A stretch of 64,000 nt of DNA from Cryptomeria japonica. Taxonomy: Eukaryota > Streptophyta > Pinopsida > Cupressales > Cupressaceae. A program made the position numbers and the translations under genes. Position 1 is the first letter of the stretch. Each line of letters starts with the position of its first letter. Where the stretch lies: the NCBI RefSeq assembly GCF_030272615.1, contig NC_081411.1, forward strand, positions 833,828,136 through 833,892,135, in the 5' to 3' direction. Below the pieces are notes generated by a model. It was given only the letters and a program-made list of their open reading frames with translations. It had not been told where the DNA came from and ran no database searches. Positions 33,871 through 46,870 of this stretch are shown piece after piece.

Positions 33871-36447
33871 TAGCTTTACAAGTGAATTTCAAAAACACAA
33901 AACAAAATTAACCAAATGAAAATTACAAAAGGCATATTTTAATGATTTACTTCCACAATCTATGAAAGGCATTTCCATGCACCATGTAAGAAGGCGAACT
34001 TATGTCAAATAATAAAAAACCAACCCTAACTGGGAGATTAAACTATGAAAAAGAATATTTATGATCATTATTTTTACCAGTTGTTATTGTTTAAAGTCAA
34101 ACCCCCAGGTAGAGATTAATACATAAAAACCCATATCTTATTTTTTGTTGTTATAATAATGAGTTATCATGCAACTTGTTGGCACCCCATTTAATTATGT
34201 CCAATTTTTCTCGAGTCATATGTGATTTGACCTTATTTAGCTCCATCATTTATAACCATTCTGAGAAAACTTTGAGTGGGTATAATTTGGCCAAGTTTGC
34301 ATAAGTGTTATTCTCCATCATCCCCCCATGTGCTTATCAGGTGTTGGAAATTGCAAACGTCCCAAAAAATAAGTGTGAATATTTTCTATTTTAATTCTAA
34401 ATACTTGTGCTAAATGTCATAATTTTGGAGTTTACCATCCTAGTGTACCTTTCCCTCTATCCCCACTCTTTCCCTTGTCCCTATTCAAGTTTAGGACTTT
34501 CTCTTAAATGTATTCTTTTCCTCAAACCCCCACACCTCGATGATTTCCAATAAGTTACCTTTTGGAGTCATGGAATCAATCATATTCTTATCTACACCAC
34601 TTTTGACATAAGGTATGGCATACCCCCAATCCCCAATTCTTGATCCTTTTCACTATGTATCTTTCAAAGTTGTAATTCTGGTTATCATTTTATGTACACA
34701 CCTTATTACATTGATTCCTTGATATCCCTGATCTCTAACTCCATATATTTTCCTACATAAATTCTTCAAAGTGGAGATGTAACAATACCTCTAATGTGGT
34801 ACTTTTGGCATGTGGTACTTAATAGAGGTTGTAGCAATGGGTTAGTCTTTGGCCTAGTGACAACTTTTGAAGTCAGGTGTATATTAAAACTACTATATTA
34901 TTTTATCCATTTGTTTGTTCTCAATTGTCTTTAATCCTATCCAAGATACATCTAGGTAAACCCACCAAATCTAGTTGAGCCCAAAGTTGGAGAATATCTT
35001 ACCCACCTTTGCAAATTGATGCAAATTTTCCCTAAATGATCATAAGTTTGAAGGCCTTGCCCTAAGTTTGACACCCATAGTGTTGGAGAAGAGGCTTACC
35101 TTTAGGGATTTGGAAACTAACAACTCTAAGCACAAACAATACTCATACACAAAATAAATCATCCTTTGTCATTGGTTTGCATGCCCAGTATTCATGTGGT
35201 TTTGCCACCTATTCCTTCTCAAACCTATAAATTTTATCTCAAAGTAACACCTAAATACTTAAACTTGCTAATCAAACAACTTTACAATTTCCAGGAATTT
35301 GCCCATAATTTTTTGCAACTTTTGTAGTTGTGATTAAATTGAAAAGAGGTCATAGTGGAGTTAAAATTTAACAAGGAATTCCTCAACCCAAACACAAAAG
35401 ATCTAGATCTTGGAATCGTATTTGAAGGGTGTTGTGTCACAAATTTTACACTTTGGCATTGAGACTAGTGCATTTATGATGAAATTCATGATCAAGCCTT
35501 TATCATTTATAATATCATGAATCCTAAATATGAAGTACCACTAGCCACCCCTAAGAAAATTTTAAAATTAAACTTGGTCGGACGACAACATGACGCGCAA
35601 ACATTTACACAACATGCAAATGTCCTGAGAATATTTCAAATTTAAATGATCATATTCTGCATCAAACTTTTGCTGACACATGTCCCATATCTTGTGTGTA
35701 TCCAAAAGGGTCACTCTCGCCCATGCAAAGCAACAAAACTCCTATTTTTCTTTCATTTTGCAAAAACATTCACTCTTGGCTCTCTTTCTTTCATTCCCTT
35801 AGTGAAGCTCTATTAAAATACAAACTCAACATTGCAATTGCTTGGTCTTCTCTCAAAGTACACTCACATTGTTATCTCAAGAGAGGGGTCCTGGCTACGT
35901 CATCTTATTGATCAAATATATGAATGCATCTATTATCTAGGTGCATTTAGTTCATTTATCAATTTATCTTTTGTAATAACTATTTTCCTCCATTAAGCGG
36001 GGTTTGTTTCTATTATGCTATCTATTTATTATTTTATCCAAATCCATCTATTTGGTTGTCTATGGAGGTGGAATCACTCAAGTGGGGGTTTGATTGAGGC
36101 AAGCCCCTATACAACCCCAACATTTTTCCCCATTTGTGTGTGTAGGTGGCGGACAAGTTCAAAGCATAAACCTGAGCTTGAAGTGAATTCAAGTGTTCTC
36201 TATCTTATGGCCATATAGATGATAGTGTGGCGCACAAACATCCTTGCGTTGCACTGACATCCTAAAACCGAAACTCTGCTAGATTGATGGTAACGCTTGT
36301 ATTCTATTAGTTTTCATTCTATACAATTAAAATAACTATATTTGTCTTTATTTTTATATTAGTATAATTTCATTTATTTCATTATTATCGTATCTTCCTG
36401 TCTTACTAGAGTGCCAATTTAGTGAGTAGAAAAGGAGTGTTTCCTCC

Positions 36448-37633
36448 TTGAGATCCTATAATCTCGAGGGTAGCAAATCCCCTCTATATTTTTGTGAAGC
36501 CCACATCAATGCCTTAAGTCAAATCTCTCTCTTAGAATTTGACGCATTTGATAAGGTGTTCTCAAAAGATGATTTTGATATGTTGGATGATTCCTTGGAT
36601 AATTTCCTAGAGGCATCCCCTTTTGATCATAAAGTCATTGAGGCTTACCTCTATGTAGACTCTTCTTCAGATATCAAAAAGTTTTTAAATATTATAATAG
36701 TCTTTTCCACTTAAATCCTACGAGACTGATTATTTACATGACTATAACTAGTCCATATTCGAAGAAAGTCAAGTCTATATATGGTAAACCTTTTGAAAGG
36801 AATTCTCCAGATTTATTTGTGAAATTTACTGTCTACAAACACTTCTTTAACATTGTTGTGAATACTTATAATTCTAGTAGAAATAACAAGAATATAATAA
36901 CATTGTTGTGTATACTTATAATACTAGAAGAAATAACAAGAATATTGATAAACCTGCTACTTCTTTACCACCTTCCCAACTTGACCTTCCTTGAGAGCCT
37001 AAGCTTGTAGGCAAGCAACCCAATGACTATGATCTAGTTGAGCAACTTCACATTACTCGTGATAAGATCTCACTATGATATTTTCTTTAGTCTGCTCTGG
37101 TGTATCAAGTATACTTCAGGAGGATCTTGAAATGATTTTGTTACCTTCTTTCACTAAACTGGCAGATGTGAATGTGTTGATGGATCATATTCATGTGGAT
37201 AGGCCAAATATTATATTATATCCATATGAACTTTCATCTCCAAATCTGAGGAATTTAGTGGACTCACTGATGATTATCGTTTATGTTAATGGTGTTCCAA
37301 TATTAGGCAAACTCTCATTGATACTAGTTCAACACTCAACGTTTGTAGCTTGGACTTATGATAAAAAATAAAAGAAGATCCAAATGCTCTTGTTGCATCC
37401 TATTTGTGTGGTTTTGATAATATTGGTAAGACCGCCTTAGGCACTATGATTTTGTCTTTGAAGATTGTTGGTTGAAAATTTTGCAAAATAGAAGAGTTTA
37501 CAAATTTATGGTTTCAACCACAACAACATGAGATTAAATCTCTCCTAATTATTTAGGGAAGGTTCCCCCTATGATTCACTACTCTATCCTTATAAAATTA
37601 GATACAAATCTAAATTCCTATTCTAACATGGGC
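36448..37633 (+). pseudogene. Decayed Ty3/gypsy gag-protease fragment
   Basis: Several short frames follow one another on the plus strand (36448-36714, 36738-37010, 37075-37371). Near 37285-37400 a shifted frame reads VNGVPI then LIDTSSTLNVCSLDL, which looks like the gypsy aspartic protease active site with DTG changed to DTS. GFDNIGKTALGTM near 37422 fits the segment after it. Strong frameshifting hides the rest. The fragment is cut at 37638 by a solo LTR. Confidence 0.55.
36851..36950 (+). repeat. 50-bp tandem duplication, two copies
   Basis: 36851-36900 and 36901-36950 share CATTGTTGTG(A/T)ATACTTATAA and AAATAACAAGAATAT with about six differences. Confidence 0.9.
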
Positions 37634-37638
37634 GGTAC

Positions 37639-39179
37639 TGTGTGTTGAAAAGTGTGGAATCTACAAAATAGAATCAAACAACATCAAACACACACATGAA
37701 ACAATATGTTAGATTTAGAAATCAAAATAGAAACTAAACAGAGTTAGCTTCAAAATCAAGAACCCCAAGCACGTCTCATGTTCCTCTATCTCCAAGGATC
37801 TTCAAGATTCAAGGTGACTCTCACTTGGAAGAGCATTTGATATTTTAGATGTCAACCTAAAGAATGAGATGGAAGGATATGCCAAGATCAAAATGAATGC
37901 AACTAAGATCCTAGCTACATGATCAAATGATATGAAAAGATGAAATGAAAGATGAAATTGAAGATATGAGACTAATATTGATTCCAAATTGAAAGATTAG
38001 GTATGTTAATTAAACTAACATGGAGATTGCTATGAAATTGATATACAATGGCTATGAATTAAGATAGCATGATACTATCAACATGATGAAAGCTATACTA
38101 GAATGCAACTAAGATGATCTAAGTGCTTGAAGATGATAAATTGATCTCCTTGATAACCTGCAAAATGACTATAAGTTTGATGCATAAGATGATTGATCTA
38201 GAATGAAAAAGGCATTATAAGGCTATGATAAAAAGTCTCTCTTTTATTGATTGATAGAGGCTCAATTTATAGAGTTTGAGGCTTGAAAACCGATGGTCAA
38301 GATTGAAGATTGATCAAGGGATAAGATTGAAAGGGAATGTGGTCCCAGGTTTGAAGGCTTAGCGTTGTGACAAGTATCACAAGGAGAAGTGGGTGCAAGG
38401 GTAAATGTGCTGACACGTGTGTGAGCAAATCTTGGGAAGTCCAAGAGGTGACAAGTGGAAACACTTGTGGAAAGGTGTAAGGGCTAGTGGAAGAGAGTTT
38501 ATGACACACTGGCCAAAAGGGGAAAGAATAGGGTGGCTCTATGGGGAAGAGCATCCTCACACATGTGTGAGAACCACTTGGTCAAAGGTGATGTGGACAT
38601 GTGAAGTGACTTGTGAGTCACATGTGGAGTCACATGTGGGTATGGGTAGATGTGTAGTATTTTTAATTTGAATAAATACTATTGGTTAGGATTTGGATTA
38701 ATTAGGATAATGAGGGGTTTTAGAAGAATATTAGCATGCTAATGGAAAATGTAGGAGAATGCAAGTGGAGGGAAATAGGCAATTTTTAGATAAAATAAAA
38801 GATTTATTTTAGCTAAAAGGGTTGCAACTTGCATTTGTAGGATTTTGCAAGTGGGGGACTATTCACAAATAAATAATGATTTATTTAAATGCAAAGAGAT
38901 TTAATCAAATGTAAATTCAATTAAAAGGGAAAAAGGGGTTTTTAATTAAATAAATAAGATTTATTCAATTAAATGGATAAAGGGTACTTAATCAAACCTT
39001 AGTTTAATTAATAGGTTAGGCTAGAAGAAAAGGATTTTAATCAAATCTTTAATTTGATTAATAGGTTGATTGGAGGAATAGGGATATTAATTAAACCTTA
39101 GTCTAATTAATAGGTGAATGAATGATGATTAAATGAATGAAATTCATTTAATTAGTTATGTAAGTTTTAGGTGTCTACA
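37639..39179 (-). repeat. Solo LTR (1541 bp), gypsy-type
   Basis: On the minus strand it starts TGTAGACACCTAAAACTT at 39179 and ends ...TTCAACACACA at 37639. A perfect 5-bp duplication GGTAC lies at 37634-37638 and 39180-39184. A TATA-like CTATAAATTGAGCCTC lies at about 38258-38273 (minus), close to the equivalent in the other solo LTR. Its first 350 bases hold ATTAAATAAAT-type inverted units. Confidence 0.87.
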
Positions 39180-39184
39180 GGTAC

Positions 39185-40223
39185 ATCATCCTATCTTCTT
39201 TTTTTAAGATAGATGTTATTCTTTTACTCTGTTTTCAAGAAATAGTTAACAATATAGAGAAACAATAATTCTTACAATTTCTTTGTTATAAATTAACCTA
39301 GGATGTAAGAATGATACAATATGGATAATAAAGAAGCAAAGTTTCCATAAAGGTGCAAAGTCCTATGTTCCTTCTCTGGGATAGGAAAGAGTGCTTAAGC
39401 TCAAAGTCTTAAAACTCATTGTTGTCCTATCAACCTTTTTATAAATACTTTTGTAACCTAATGTGTCAATTAAGAAAATATTAGTAAAGCACAAAGTCTT
39501 TAAACTGATTCTTAACTTCACTTTTGATAATGTTTTTTTGAAATGATAATATGAAGCTCAAAGTCTTCAAGATATGATTTCCTTTCCAAGATGACACAAT
39601 AAAGCATAAAGTCTTTTAAGTGTAACCTTAATATATCTCAACTAAATTTAACTTGAAAGTACCAATATAAAGCACAAATTCTTCAAACTGATACCACACT
39701 CACTAATTCCTAATTATTAATAATAACCAAAATATGACATAAAGTTCACAAATTAACAATTGCCTCTACACTTTAGCGATATTCTTTGAACACACCTTTA
39801 CTTGAGTGAAATAATAATTTATAATAAAAATGGCATAAGAACACTCTCACCATAAACCACAAATGAATCCAACACAAAGTCTGGATGCCAAAGCTTTCTT
39901 CTTATTTCATCAAGTTTTTAAAATCACAATAGGAAGACAAAGTTTCACTTTTGCACTTCACTTTGGTAGAGTTTTGGCATATAGATTAAAGATAATCGAT
40001 CCCATTAAAATGAGAAACCTTGTATATATATAGGAGAGAGGTGCAATATGAAATTAGGAAAAACTATGACTAATTTAAAGAAGAGTATTAATTGACTTCG
40101 GACTCGTGCATTGCCTAAGTGCAAAAACTAAATACAAAATGACACTTGAGGTATCAATGTCTTATTAAAAAAATGCATCTACTATGAAAATTACTAAGTG
40201 TCAGTTGACACTCCATTTTAATC
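39185..40223. other. Non-coding stretch
   Basis: AT-rich with repeated AAAGCACAAAGTCTT(T/C)-like words (39410, 39480, 39548, 39603, 39670), a weak degenerate repeat. No gene seen. Confidence 0.5.
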
Positions 40224-43200
40224 CTACTTCATGAATTTCTCAAACTTTTGAAAATTTTCTTTCATATGTTCTTGATCAGGTCCTTTAGTATGACTTGTGA
40301 TGACCTTGACCCAAGTGATAGAATCTTCGAGGCTCATGTAGCATTTCCCGTGCTTCTTTCGAAGCGAGGCTAAATCATCCAAATTTACTTGGATATCCAC
40401 CAACTTATCAATTAAGGACAATGAGAAAGTTTGTTTATCAACCTCTTCACCAATCAACAGAATGAACTCTTTAATGAATGATACCTTCATGAAGAGGCTT
40501 CTGGTTCTCATCGAGGAATGTGCAAGGAAGAGCTGATATCTTCTTGATGATGTCTTTCCCTTTATCATTACACTCTTTTTTGTTTTCCTCAAATCTTTGA
40601 TAAGCATCTTTATTGTGTTCATTTGATGTTCTAGAATATCTCTTTGCTCAATGTACATATCCCTTGTAGGGATTACTCCATTGTCAACTAGAACATCCAA
40701 CTAGAAATATTCCAACTTAAACCAAGAGTCGAAGTCTTTCTCATGTGCTTCCAATTCATTAGAAAAAAATTCAAAGTTTTATCAATTTCAATTTTTACCT
40801 CCTCCAAGTTGTTCACAAGAGTAACAATAGAACATAAGAGATGAGTTACCTAGCTCAGTAATCTATCCATCCATTCACCAATTGTTCTCCCATGAGAATT
40901 TACATGTTTAACTTGTTTAACAATTTTCTCATCCACTGAAGAAGTGACTGACTCAACTACCTCTGATGATTTGGTAATTTTGATCAAGACCTATGTAAGC
41001 TTATCAACTTGATTCTTTAAATTATCTTTCTTAACTTTCTATTCATTGAACATTGCCATAAGATGTTGGAAAGAAGTTTGAGCATCTTCAACTGCAGCCT
41101 CATGTGTTTGTTTGCCCAAATCAATTTTTTTAATGACATAATCAGTAGATTGCACTTTATCCAAGTCTGTGTCGGGAGGAGGAATAGCCATTTCCATGTA
41201 CTTTTTCTTTGATTGGTCCATTCTCAATCTAGATAGAGTCTTGGCCTTCTTTGTGACCTTGGGTTTGACAGGTACCAATTGACTAAAATCAAAGCCATCT
41301 GGAGAGATGGCTTGCTTCTTTCTCTTTGGGGTGTTAGACACTAGCCAGGGTGACAAAGAAGTGTCAACATTCACTCTAGTAGTCAAAGCTTGTGTTGCCA
41401 ACTCCAGTGACTGAATACTTGTAGTCACAATGGGTGGAGTTGAGGTAACAATGGCAGATGAATTTGAAACAATAGAAACCTGAGGTGGAACTTGGGTTTC
41501 TAACATGAAATTATCAAAATCTTCCAACATGGAAGAAGTAACCTCAAACAAATTGGGAATAAAAATAGTATCAAGGTTGTCATGAGGTGTATTAAGGGAA
41601 AATTCACTTGTGGAAGTGAAAGAAATCTCATGAATTTCAGGAGCTTGAGATGAAAATGACATAGTGGAACCCAAATGAATAGTATTAGTAACAGAGACTA
41701 AACTAGTACCTGTGATATCACATGATGTAGGAGGAACACCTTCGTGTGTCTCTTGAGACGGGGAAGTACTTGGGATTTCAAGTAATCCCTCCTCATCAAA
41801 TTCTCCTTCCTCTTGTTCATGCTCATTCTCTAGTTCATCATCATCATCATCATCTTCTTCTTCTCCTTCTTCTTCTTGTTCACCTTCATTTTCTTCTTCT
41901 TCTCCTTCAACTTCATCATGGACTTGAGTCTCTTGAATTGATGACTCACCTTGGGTTTTACCCTTTCCAATAGTGAACTTGAATTTAGGACCTTTAGGAG
42001 CTACAAGTTCTTGTCTGTTCTTGGTCCTCAATTCAGAAATACTTCCCTTAGGCCTTGCACCATCTTCTTCAAATGATTCAGTTTGGAAAGGCTTTAGCAG
42101 GACACCATGTAGATTCAACCAAATACTGGTATTATTAAGAATTCTTTGGAACCTAGCCCTTATTGAAGTATTCTCCTTTTGGGACCATTGGATAAGAGGA
42201 AAAAGGTGATCCAACAATCTTGTTTTTCTCATATATAGGATCTAGGATGTCTCCATCCTCATCAAGATCCTTAGGAACATCAAAAAGATCAAAATTCTCA
42301 ATCTGTTATGTTGTTAAATGATAATAGTCAAGTCTTCGAATGTCCTCTTCTCTTCTACAATCAATCCACACATCCTCAATTCGATGGAAATGAGTGTAAC
42401 TCTTCTTGATTTTGATCTTCATGCCCCTGTAGTCAAAATACTTCCTGGCTTTGAGGAATCTCCTAGTTACTCTCCTCATCTCCTCCTCCATACCACAAGC
42501 CTTGTAGATGGAATTGATGGAATATCTCCCTATGGTAATAGAAAACTTGAGACCTATCTTATGAGCTCCAATCTGATGCTCATGGATTGATATCATTTGG
42601 TGAGCCATCTCCATGAGGATGATCTTGTCTAATAGGTACCTTGGGAGCATGAAGGGTTCTCCATTAAAGAATCCAATCCTAATATATGTAAATATGGGGA
42701 ATTGTAAGAAAATACAGCCATATTCACTCACCACCTTCCAAGCTTCATCTGACACTCTCTTGTTCTGAAGGTCCTTATCAAATAAGCACATATAATTAGT
42801 AAAGTAGACATCGTTTGCCCTCCTTAAATGGTGCAAACTCTCCTTAAGAGTTAACTGGGAAAAATACTTGTAAATGGGAACTTGACTCCTGTCACCTGTG
42901 GTAGATAAGCCTAGAAAATGCCTCATCAAGGTAGCTACATAAACAAGGTAAGAAGTCATATAGAACTTTAGGATGGTGTGTACCTTGGTCAACTACTCAC
43001 ATAAAGCACCTACAATCTGCTTGCCCTAGTAGATCTTCTTCTTATTCTACCTGATAATGTGAATGTACTAATACATCCACTTGTAGAAAGTGTTGGAAGT
43101 CGGTAGGCCTTTTACCAATATGACAAGAGTAATAAGATCATTGACCTCCTCAATAAAATCACTAAGAGGAAGAGTCTCCGACCACCTTGAAATTGTAGTC

Positions 43201-43672
43201 CTAGGTGTTTTTAACCAATTATCATTAATGTCCCTCCCGCACTTATATGAATTTTTATCGAAATAAGCCACTGCTGATTGCATGTCAATATTGACATATT
43301 GATCTATAGGTAAGCACTTGAAGATTGTATCAAAGAAATCCTCATCAAGTTTGATGAGTATCTTCTTTCCATCTACATCCTTTACTGATTTAGTGATAGG
43401 ATCGTACCTGTTGGCTAGGGCCAACACAAGTTCTGGATTCTATGCAGACATAGAAAAGGCCACCACCAAATGTATTTCACTGTTGATGGTGGGCTCCATT
43501 TTATAAGATATTGGTGGCTCTTTTACTCTTTTCAAGAATTCATCAAGATCTGCGTGGCCAATTTTCGTATCCCTGATATTGTCAATATTAGATGATACAA
43601 AGGAAGGAGGAAAAACTAGATGTACCTCTTGCTTCTAGAACTTCATTGATTTCTTGCTAAGTGAAGGCTCTG
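40224..43672 (-). pseudogene. Very long degenerate ORF of unknown family (retroelement accessory type)
   Basis: Read on the minus strand from ATG at 43672, one frame runs to 42306 with several stops, shifts to 42232-41039 (397 open codons), and shifts again to 40700-40224; about 1150 codons. Head: YDPITKSVKDVDGKKILIKL, FYKWMY, FYMTSYLVYVATLMRHFLGL, and LRRANDVYFTNYMCLFDKDL. The middle has a long Glu/Asp run (41800-41900) and a basic NLS-like PKRKKQAI near 41320. The tail looks like coiled coil (MIKDLRKTKK, EEVDKQTFSL). I do not know the family. It may be the antisense extra ORF of the plus-strand gypsy fragment at 36.4-37.6 kb, by analogy with 51745-53520, or a sense ORF of a minus-strand element. 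Confidence 0.6.
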
Positions 43673-43839
43673 TCATTTCCAATAAATACATTGCAACATA
43701 ATAAGATCATCATTTGAGACAATTAACCTCCATAGGAATTTCATTTTGATAGGATAAAACCATCGATTAATCACAAATTGGTCAAAAAACTACCAATTTG
43801 CTAGTGTGTGTATTAGTTGCAAGTCAGACTTATAAGTCC

Positions 43840-44628
43840 TATAGACACCTAAAATTGTTCTTTCTAATTAAATAAATATTTTTATTTATTTAATTATTTT
43901 TACCTTAAGTCTTCTATTAATTAAATAAATTCTTATTTATTTGATTAATTCATTAATCCTCTTCTAAGCCTTTCTTCATTTAAATAAATACTTTTATTTA
44001 TTTAAATTATCTTTTTCCTAAATTAAATAAATATTTTATTTATTTAATTGATCCCACTTCCTCTATTAATTAAATAAATCTTTATTTATTTAATTAATTC
44101 ATTAGCTTTTTCCTTCAATGACACATGTCATTTATCTTTTAATTTTCCTCTACATACACCCTTTATCATTTAATTATTTCCTCTACCTACCCTTTAATCC
44201 TAGCCGACCATTTATCTTTACACCTCTGAATCTTATCCCTCCATTTCCTAAAGTGTCTTCTATATAAGAGGATACTCTCCTTCATTATCAAACCTAATTG
44301 TCTAATTTATCAAATCCCTTATGCAATTGAGCCTTCTTGCGATTAAGCTATCAACCACATTTTCGTTCTTTGTTGAGCTCTTGTGCACACATAAAGTCTG
44401 AGAGCAAATATATCAAACAAGATCAATGGAGATAGGAGATAATGGAGATTGAAACCCTACTAGACATGTGAATGGTATATTTGGTTTATTTTGTTTATTT
44501 GCATCGTCTTAAGTATCTTCATTTGTGTATGGTGGATTACTTTCATTGTCAGGCTAGGGTTTTGTGGTTGAATCTTTGTTAGTCTTTCAATATTGTTGAT
44601 TTTTCTCTATCCATATTAATCGTCTACA
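43840..44628 (+). repeat. 5' LTR of the plus-strand gypsy element
   Basis: 789 bp. It shares its start (TGTAGACACCTAAAA) with both solo LTRs to the left. A TATA box TATATAAG lies at 44261-44268. U3 has an array of inverted ATTAAATAAAT/ATTTATTTAAT units (43858-44100). Confidence 0.72.
43858..44100. repeat. Array of short palindromic AT units in U3
   Basis: Five units of the form ATTAAATAAAT-N(4-9)-ATTTATTTAAT, each a near-perfect inverted repeat, separated by 20-30 bases of C-rich sequence. Similar units are at 32480-32700 and 38800-39160 in the solo LTRs. Confidence 0.75.
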
Positions 44629-44629
44629 T

Positions 44630-44650
44630 TTTGGCATGCTCGGTGCGACT
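44630..44650 (+). other. Primer-site-like block after LTR
   Basis: TTGGCATGCTCGGTGCGACT begins two bases after the LTR end. Tat-type elements often have a TGGCA(C/T)GC(C/T)CGGTGGGAC block here. The tRNA is not assigned. Confidence 0.5.
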
Positions 44651-46870
44651 CGTGTCCCTTTTATTTTGACATCTTGTTTGCATATTTTGTGTTTTTAAAA
44701 GTTGCAGGTTCGACATTATGACGATTCTACATTTTTTTGCGTCTATGATGGATTTGACCGTGATTTGCAGTTGTAGGTTACTAGAATCGCGTATGTGAGC
44801 TATATTGTTGCGTCTATGTCGAGAAATTGCATCTGTGCAGGTTTATGTCATATCTGCGTTTTGCTATCTGTTTTGCAGGTCTTAGATCTGGAAATTGCAT
44901 CTCTGTTTTGTTTGTCTACATTTGTGATCTGTTTCAGCGTCTGCGTCTAGTATAGCTACATTTACATTTTCAGTTTTGCATTTTCGCTTTCATTTAGGGT
45001 TTTTCAGATTTGGTTTTTAGGGCTAACCTCTTTTGATCCGACTAACGAAGTGGTGCACTGTTTAAAAAGGAGAAAATTGTCTTGTCAAAGGCCTCTATTT
45101 CACAAAGTCTTTTGGATCTTAAAATTTACCTAACTTGTGTGCTTGCAAGAGGGGTATCATTTCAAAATACCTTTGAAAGAGATTTGATTTTGAAATTTCT
45201 TGCTTTGTCTTCTTTAGTTTAGCAGACATTTCATTTTGGGCTTTAGAAGTAACAAGTGTCTTTTGTGTTTTGAGCAATAGCTCTTTGTGTTTTATCTTTT
45301 AGAGGGTCTGCCTCCTGAGTAGCCCATAAGGCCAAGTGAGAGGAAATGACCCAAGTGGTAATAGGCTAAAGCCAAGCTCTTCCAAGCTACTATAAATAAA
45401 AGTGTTTGTGACGACAATTTCAAGCAATGGGTGTTACATGAGGCTATAACGATGTTACGACTCCCCATAAATCCTATAGAGCACAACCTCTATAGGCTGG
45501 GAGGCCTTCCATTTAATGGAGCATAACACATTGTTGATTATAGCCACCCGAATGCATGCCCTTACTAGACATCTTTTGTGTTAGAAGCCAAAAATCTTCT
45601 AGTTGTTGGTGCAGGAGGTCGGACCTCTGAAGCGGCTCACATTCTTACAGTTCTTAGTAGAGATACATAGTTCACCACGGGGAGTTTTCATGGGAATTGG
45701 TGCTTGGTTTCCCCAGAGAAGTGAGTGCTGAGGGTGGAGCCAGTGGGGTCAAGCATCTAAGTATCCGCTCTGAATTGTGTAGCCTCGGGGTAACCCCCAA
45801 ATGAGATTCAACAACTATTGTCCTGACTATCCCTAGGATTTGTGCTTGCATGATCAAAACACTCAAACATTTTCAAGCAAAACAAAGAAACATTGTGTCC
45901 ACCATGTTTTCAAGTGTATGCAAAAACATTTCACATTATAATTCACATTTGGAAACATTTTTTATCCTTGGGACAAAACACTTTCAAACATTGAGTCTTC
46001 ACTGTTATTATGTCCTCTTGCCACGAAAAAATTCACAAACATTGAGATTTGGTCACATTAAACAACTTCACAATCGGACATAATTGCATAAAATATCAAA
46101 AAACACATCTGTGACTGTTAAAACCATGTCTCTGCAGTACAGAATTACGTCTGTGTCCTACAGTAGAGTATCAACAAGAAATTATCACATTTTCAGAAAC
46201 TATGTCTCTGTTTAAAACCATGTCTATGTTGGGAAATCATGTTTGTGCAGTACAGAATTGTGTCTTTGACTTTCAGGCTAAATTTGTCATTATCACTTAG
46301 AAAACAACGTCCGTGTCTACTGAAACTACGTCTGGGATCCGAGATCACATCTGGGTTGGTTAAAACTATGTCTACATTCACAATTGAAAGATTAGAGAAA
46401 ATTCTTGAGTACAGAAGGGACTCAAGTTTTCAAATTCAAAGAGATTCCAAGGCTGCTTCCTATAGAGCTTCATTTTTTAGACAACCTATCTTGGTCACAC
46501 AAAGTCAATCATTTTCCTTCACTTGCATTGCCCTCATTCATATTTTCCAAATTTGAGTCAAAAGGTTACTTTGCTTGTCCTCATCACACTTTGCAAACAT
46601 ACTACAACACACCACTAGGTGATTCCTGCATCAAGATCTATCATCTTAGGGTCTCATTTGGTCTTCTTGAGTCAAGGTCAACTTACCTCATCAAGAGATC
46701 CATCATCTCTTTGGAAGCCACACCTTACTCTCAAACATACATACTTTGATCTTACATTCTTGGACATTTCAAGTTTACCCAAGATTCATATACACTTCAT
46801 ACACCTCTTGGTCTTCCATAGTCTTTGCATTTTCATCTTACCTTTCATTTTGGTCAATATTTTAGTCCAT
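44651..46870 (+). other. Long gypsy leader with reiterated ACGTCTGTG-like words
   Basis: No ORF of note. GCGTCTATG / GCATCTGTG / ACGTCTGTG-like words recur near 44740-44960 and again at 46100-46380, often after AAACTA or AAACCA. Confidence 0.55.

Larger units (their letters stand above)
32755..36440. other. Long AT-rich non-coding stretch
   Basis: No ORF with a recognisable motif. It holds a CT repeat with a G-run block (32874-32928) and an imperfect duplication of about 270 bases (33400-33870). I see no gene and no clear element ends. Confidence 0.55.

Noticed and set aside
41746-42209. Plus-strand ORFs with His/Leu runs at 41746-41973 and 41973-42209
   Set aside because: They are the reverse of the Glu/Asp run and neighbours of the minus-strand accessory ORF; composition is a strand artefact.
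37639-43672. Solo LTR 37639-39179 as the 3' LTR of an element containing the minus-strand ORF
   Set aside because: The perfect GGTAC duplication immediately on both sides shows a self-contained solo LTR, so the ORF belongs to the sequence it landed in.
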